From assembly GCA_947495035.1 (NCBI GenBank), contig CANLXI010000026.1, forward strand, positions 28,236 through 92,235: DNA of 64,000 nucleotides. The letters run 5' to 3'. Below the pieces are notes generated by a model that saw only the letters and a program-made list of their open reading frames with translations, made no database searches and was not told the origin of the DNA. The stretch comes from an uncultured Granulosicoccus sp. Lineage in GTDB: Bacteria > Pseudomonadota > Gammaproteobacteria > Granulosicoccales > Granulosicoccaceae. Below are positions 62,049-64,000 of this stretch, piece after piece. Each line of letters opens with the position of its first letter. The first letter of the stretch is position 1. A program made the translations under genes and the position numbers.

Positions 62049-63814
62049 TGACTGCCTTGCTCGATGTACAGAACCTGACGGTGTCCATTCCCAGTCGCTT
62101 CGGAGAATTCACGGCAGTGGATCAGGTCAACCTGAATGTACTTGCCGGTGAGATTCACGGTGTGGTCGGAGAATCGGGGGCCGGCAAATCCACGGTGGGT
62201 TCCGCCATCATCGGACTGCTGGAAAGCCCGGCTCGCATCAGTGCAGGCTCCATCAGACTCCGGGGGGATGAACTGACCAAACTCGGCGACGCCGATTACC
62301 ACCGGCTGCGTGGCAATCGCATCAGCATGATCTTTCAGGACCCGCAAACCTCTCTCAATCCCTTGCTGAGTATTGCCGATCAACTGGTGGAGACCATTCA
62401 GCAACACCGCAAGCTCAGTGACGAGCAGGCGCGCCAGCTGGCCATTGAACTGTTGGCCGAAACCGGCATCGAAAACCCGGAAGAGCGACTGGACGATTTT
62501 CCCCATCAGTTCTCCGGCGGCATGCGCCAACGCGTCGTGATTGCGCTGGCGTTGTGTACCGATCCCGAGCTGATCATCGCCGACGAGCCAACGACTGCCC
62601 TGGATGTCTCGGTACAGAAACAGATACTTGGCCTGATCCGCAACCTGGCGTCTCAACGCAAGGTTGGCTTTCTGCTCATCACTCACGATATCGGCGTGAT
62701 TGCCGAGATCACCGACCGCGTGACCGTCCTGCAACATGGCAAGGTGGTGGAAACCGGTCCGACTGCCGAGGTGCTGGGCACACCGCGAGAACCCTATACA
62801 CGCGCACTGATGGCAGCCGTTCCCCGGCTCGATCAGCGACTCGAGCGCTTTCGCAACATCATCAGTGTCGACAGACGTGTCGAGGGGGAAAGCCGCTGGC
62901 ACATCGACGGTGCCAGCGCTCACTACGCATCGAACTGGCTGCTCGGTGGCGACAAGGTCGCCCGGCATGCCAACTCCACGGCAAGACGCGCAACCGAGCG
63001 TCCCGACAATGCACTGCTCAGAGTGGACGATCTGGATGTCAGTTTCGGCGCTCGCCGCAGCTGGTTCACCAGCAAATCGGGCTTCAAGGCACTTTCCGGT
63101 GTGTCTCTGCACCTGCATCGAGGTGAAGTACTGGGGGTCGTGGGTGAAAGCGGCAGCGGCAAGTCAACGCTGGCGAAGGCCATTGTCGGTCTGGTACCCA
63201 GTAGCGGCGGCACCATGCAATTCGATGGCTCCGTCCTGCCGGATGGGCGACATCGCCCGCGCTCGCACCTGGCCAGACGACAGATACAGATGGTCTTTCA
63301 GGATCCATATTCGTCGTTGAACAACCGACGGACCGTGGAGTCGATTCTCACCGAACCCTTGCTGTTCTACAAGCTGGCTGCCAAAGGGCCGGACACTCGC
63401 AGACTTGTTGCTTCGGTGCTGGAACTGGTGGAAATGCCGCAACGAGCCATGCTCAAGTACCCGCATCAGTTTTCCGGTGGGCAACGACAACGCATTGCGG
63501 TGGCGCGCGCACTGATGGCGCGACCCGATTTCCTGATCTGCGACGAACCCACTTCCGCGCTGGATGTCTCGATTCAGGCGCAGATTCTCAATCTGCTGAA
63601 GGATCTGCAAAGCAATTTCGGGCTGACCATACTGTTCATCAGTCACAATCTTGCCGTGGTGCGTCAGATGGCAGATCGCGTGGTGGTGCTGCGCCGGGGG
63701 CAGCTGGTGGAGTCGGCTGCCAGTGAAACCTTCTTCGCAGCGCCACAGGCCGATTACAGCCAGCAGCTGCTGCGTGAAACCCCCTCACTGGACTTGCTCG
63801 GCAGTCCGGTGTGA
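62048..63814 (+). CDS. Fused ABC transporter ATPase (DppD-DppF type)
   Basis: This 588-aa protein has two ATP-binding halves that power the permeases. Half 1: Walker A GESGAGKST, signature FSGGMRQRVVIALAL, Walker B LIIADEPTTALDV. Half 2: Walker A GESGSGKST, signature FSGGQRQRIAVARAL, Walker B LICDEPTSALDV. The two are separate genes in E. coli Dpp and fused in YejF or GsiA. The start overlaps the DppC stop by one base. No solute-binding protein is in the window; it may lie beyond the right edge. Confidence 0.95.
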   Translation: MTALLDVQNLTVSIPSRFGEFTAVDQVNLNVLAGEIHGVVGESGAGKSTVGSAIIGLLESPARISAGSIRLRGDELTKLGDADYHRLRGNRISMIFQDPQTSLNPLLSIADQLVETIQQHRKLSDEQARQLAIELLAETGIENPEERLDDFPHQFSGGMRQRVVIALALCTDPELIIADEPTTALDVSVQKQILGLIRNLASQRKVGFLLITHDIGVIAEITDRVTVLQHGKVVETGPTAEVLGTPREPYTRALMAAVPRLDQRLERFRNIISVDRRVEGESRWHIDGASAHYASNWLLGGDKVARHANSTARRATERPDNALLRVDDLDVSFGARRSWFTSKSGFKALSGVSLHLHRGEVLGVVGESGSGKSTLAKAIVGLVPSSGGTMQFDGSVLPDGRHRPRSHLARRQIQMVFQDPYSSLNNRRTVESILTEPLLFYKLAAKGPDTRRLVASVLELVEMPQRAMLKYPHQFSGGQRQRIAVARALMARPDFLICDEPTSALDVSIQAQILNLLKDLQSNFGLTILFISHNLAVVRQMADRVVVLRRGQLVESAASETFFAAPQADYSQQLLRETPSLDLLGSPV

Positions 63815-63859
63815 GCGGCTGGCAAGTCCTTCATGCGTCAGGCAGAGGGGTTTGCAAGA

Positions 63860-63894
63860 AATACGCAATACGCAATACGCAATACGCAATACGC
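63860..63894. repeat. Heptamer array, AATACGC x5
   Basis: Five perfect AATACGC units lie 46 bp after the ABC ATPase stop. Confidence 0.96.
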
Positions 63895-63900
63895 AATGTA

Positions 63901-64000
63901 ATCAGTAATCAGTAATCAGTGATCAGCACGCAGCACGCAGCACGCAGCACGCAGCACGCAGCACGCAGCACGCAGCACGCAGCACGCAGCACGCAGCACG
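63901..64000. repeat. Heptamer array, ATCAGTA changing to CGCAGCA, open at window edge
   Basis: One register of 7-bp slots: ATCAGTA twice, ATCAGTG, ATCAGCA, then CGCAGCA at least ten times, continuing past base 64000. Words change by one or two bases at each step before the last is amplified. Confidence 0.96.

Noticed and set aside
61724..63118. A 464-codon minus-strand frame
   Set aside because: Antisense to the DppC and fused ATPase genes with full ABC motifs.
1..64000. tRNA, rRNA and riboswitch signatures
   Set aside because: No TPsiC-like GGTTCGAATCC block in a cloverleaf context, no rRNA-like sequence and no riboswitch I can recognise was found by eye; weakly conserved RNAs could be missed.

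Overview
The window reads as a chromosomal segment of a free-living, Gram-negative gammaproteobacterium of roughly 60% G+C. The gene order gmk-rpoZ-spoT-ridA-recG, a type II secretion operon, a rhombosortase, an envC-ctpA pair, a DUF3301 protein and outer-membrane phospholipase A all point to Gammaproteobacteria. A marine lineage such as Granulosicoccus or another deep Chromatiales-type group is a guess that the sequence alone cannot prove. I found no prophage, plasmid, transposase, rRNA, tRNA or CRISPR array.

Layout. 1-4331 (minus): end of a type II secretion operon, gspG-H-I-J-K-L, with gspL running off the left edge. 4416-5557 (plus): rhombosortase and an ElaA-type acetyltransferase. 5592-9041: a DMT exporter with a DpkA-like reductase, a small Cys protein and a short-chain dehydrogenase. 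9133-12754: a membrane histidine kinase divergent from a Tat-type solute-binding protein. 12988-19639: a small unknown protein, a CheB-CheR-PAS-receiver fusion and a GGDEF-EAL protein. 19783-26348 (minus): recG, ridA, spoT, rpoZ, gmk. 26415-32520: glycosyltransferase, phospholipase A, GMC oxidoreductase, PAP2 phosphatase, MFS transporter. 32932-42161 (minus): TCA cluster with an isocitrate-dehydrogenase-like gene, sucA, sucB and lpd, with a sialate-esterase-like gene between sucB and lpd. 42163-51034: small conserved genes, fadD, Nudix hydrolase, thioesterase, an EAL protein, an MFS-acyltransferase fusion and a cold-shock protein. 51184-58408: pepN, a zincin-like protein, a PGPGW protein, envC, ctpA. 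58745-63814 (plus): hydroxyacid-oxoacid transhydrogenase and a Dpp-type ABC transporter with fused ATPases.

The genes form several working groups: secretion (gsp plus rhombosortase), 2-oxoglutarate metabolism (odh complex, IDH-like enzyme, transhydrogenase), stringent response and nucleotide metabolism (gmk, rpoZ, spoT), lipid handling (pldA, fadD, thioesterase, acyltransferase fusion), envelope remodelling (envC, ctpA) and c-di-GMP or two-component signalling.

The most unusual content is between genes. (i) Arrays of perfect or near-perfect 7-bp tandem repeats, with a different word in each block, lie at 22501-22668, 27493-27687 and 63860-64000. A 14-bp array (58453-58550) and a 35-bp tandem repeat (32865-32934) also have lengths that are multiples of 7. 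(ii) A MITE-like element with about 20-bp terminal inverted repeats is present twice (12750-12887 and 53911-54130); one copy supplies the stop codon of the gene before it. (iii) An 11-bp core, GTGGTCCGACC, recurs exactly five times, always between genes. (iv) Repeats abut the stop codons of spoT, lpd and the EAL gene. These look like products of an active repeat-generating process and are my main candidates for something undescribed in this lineage.
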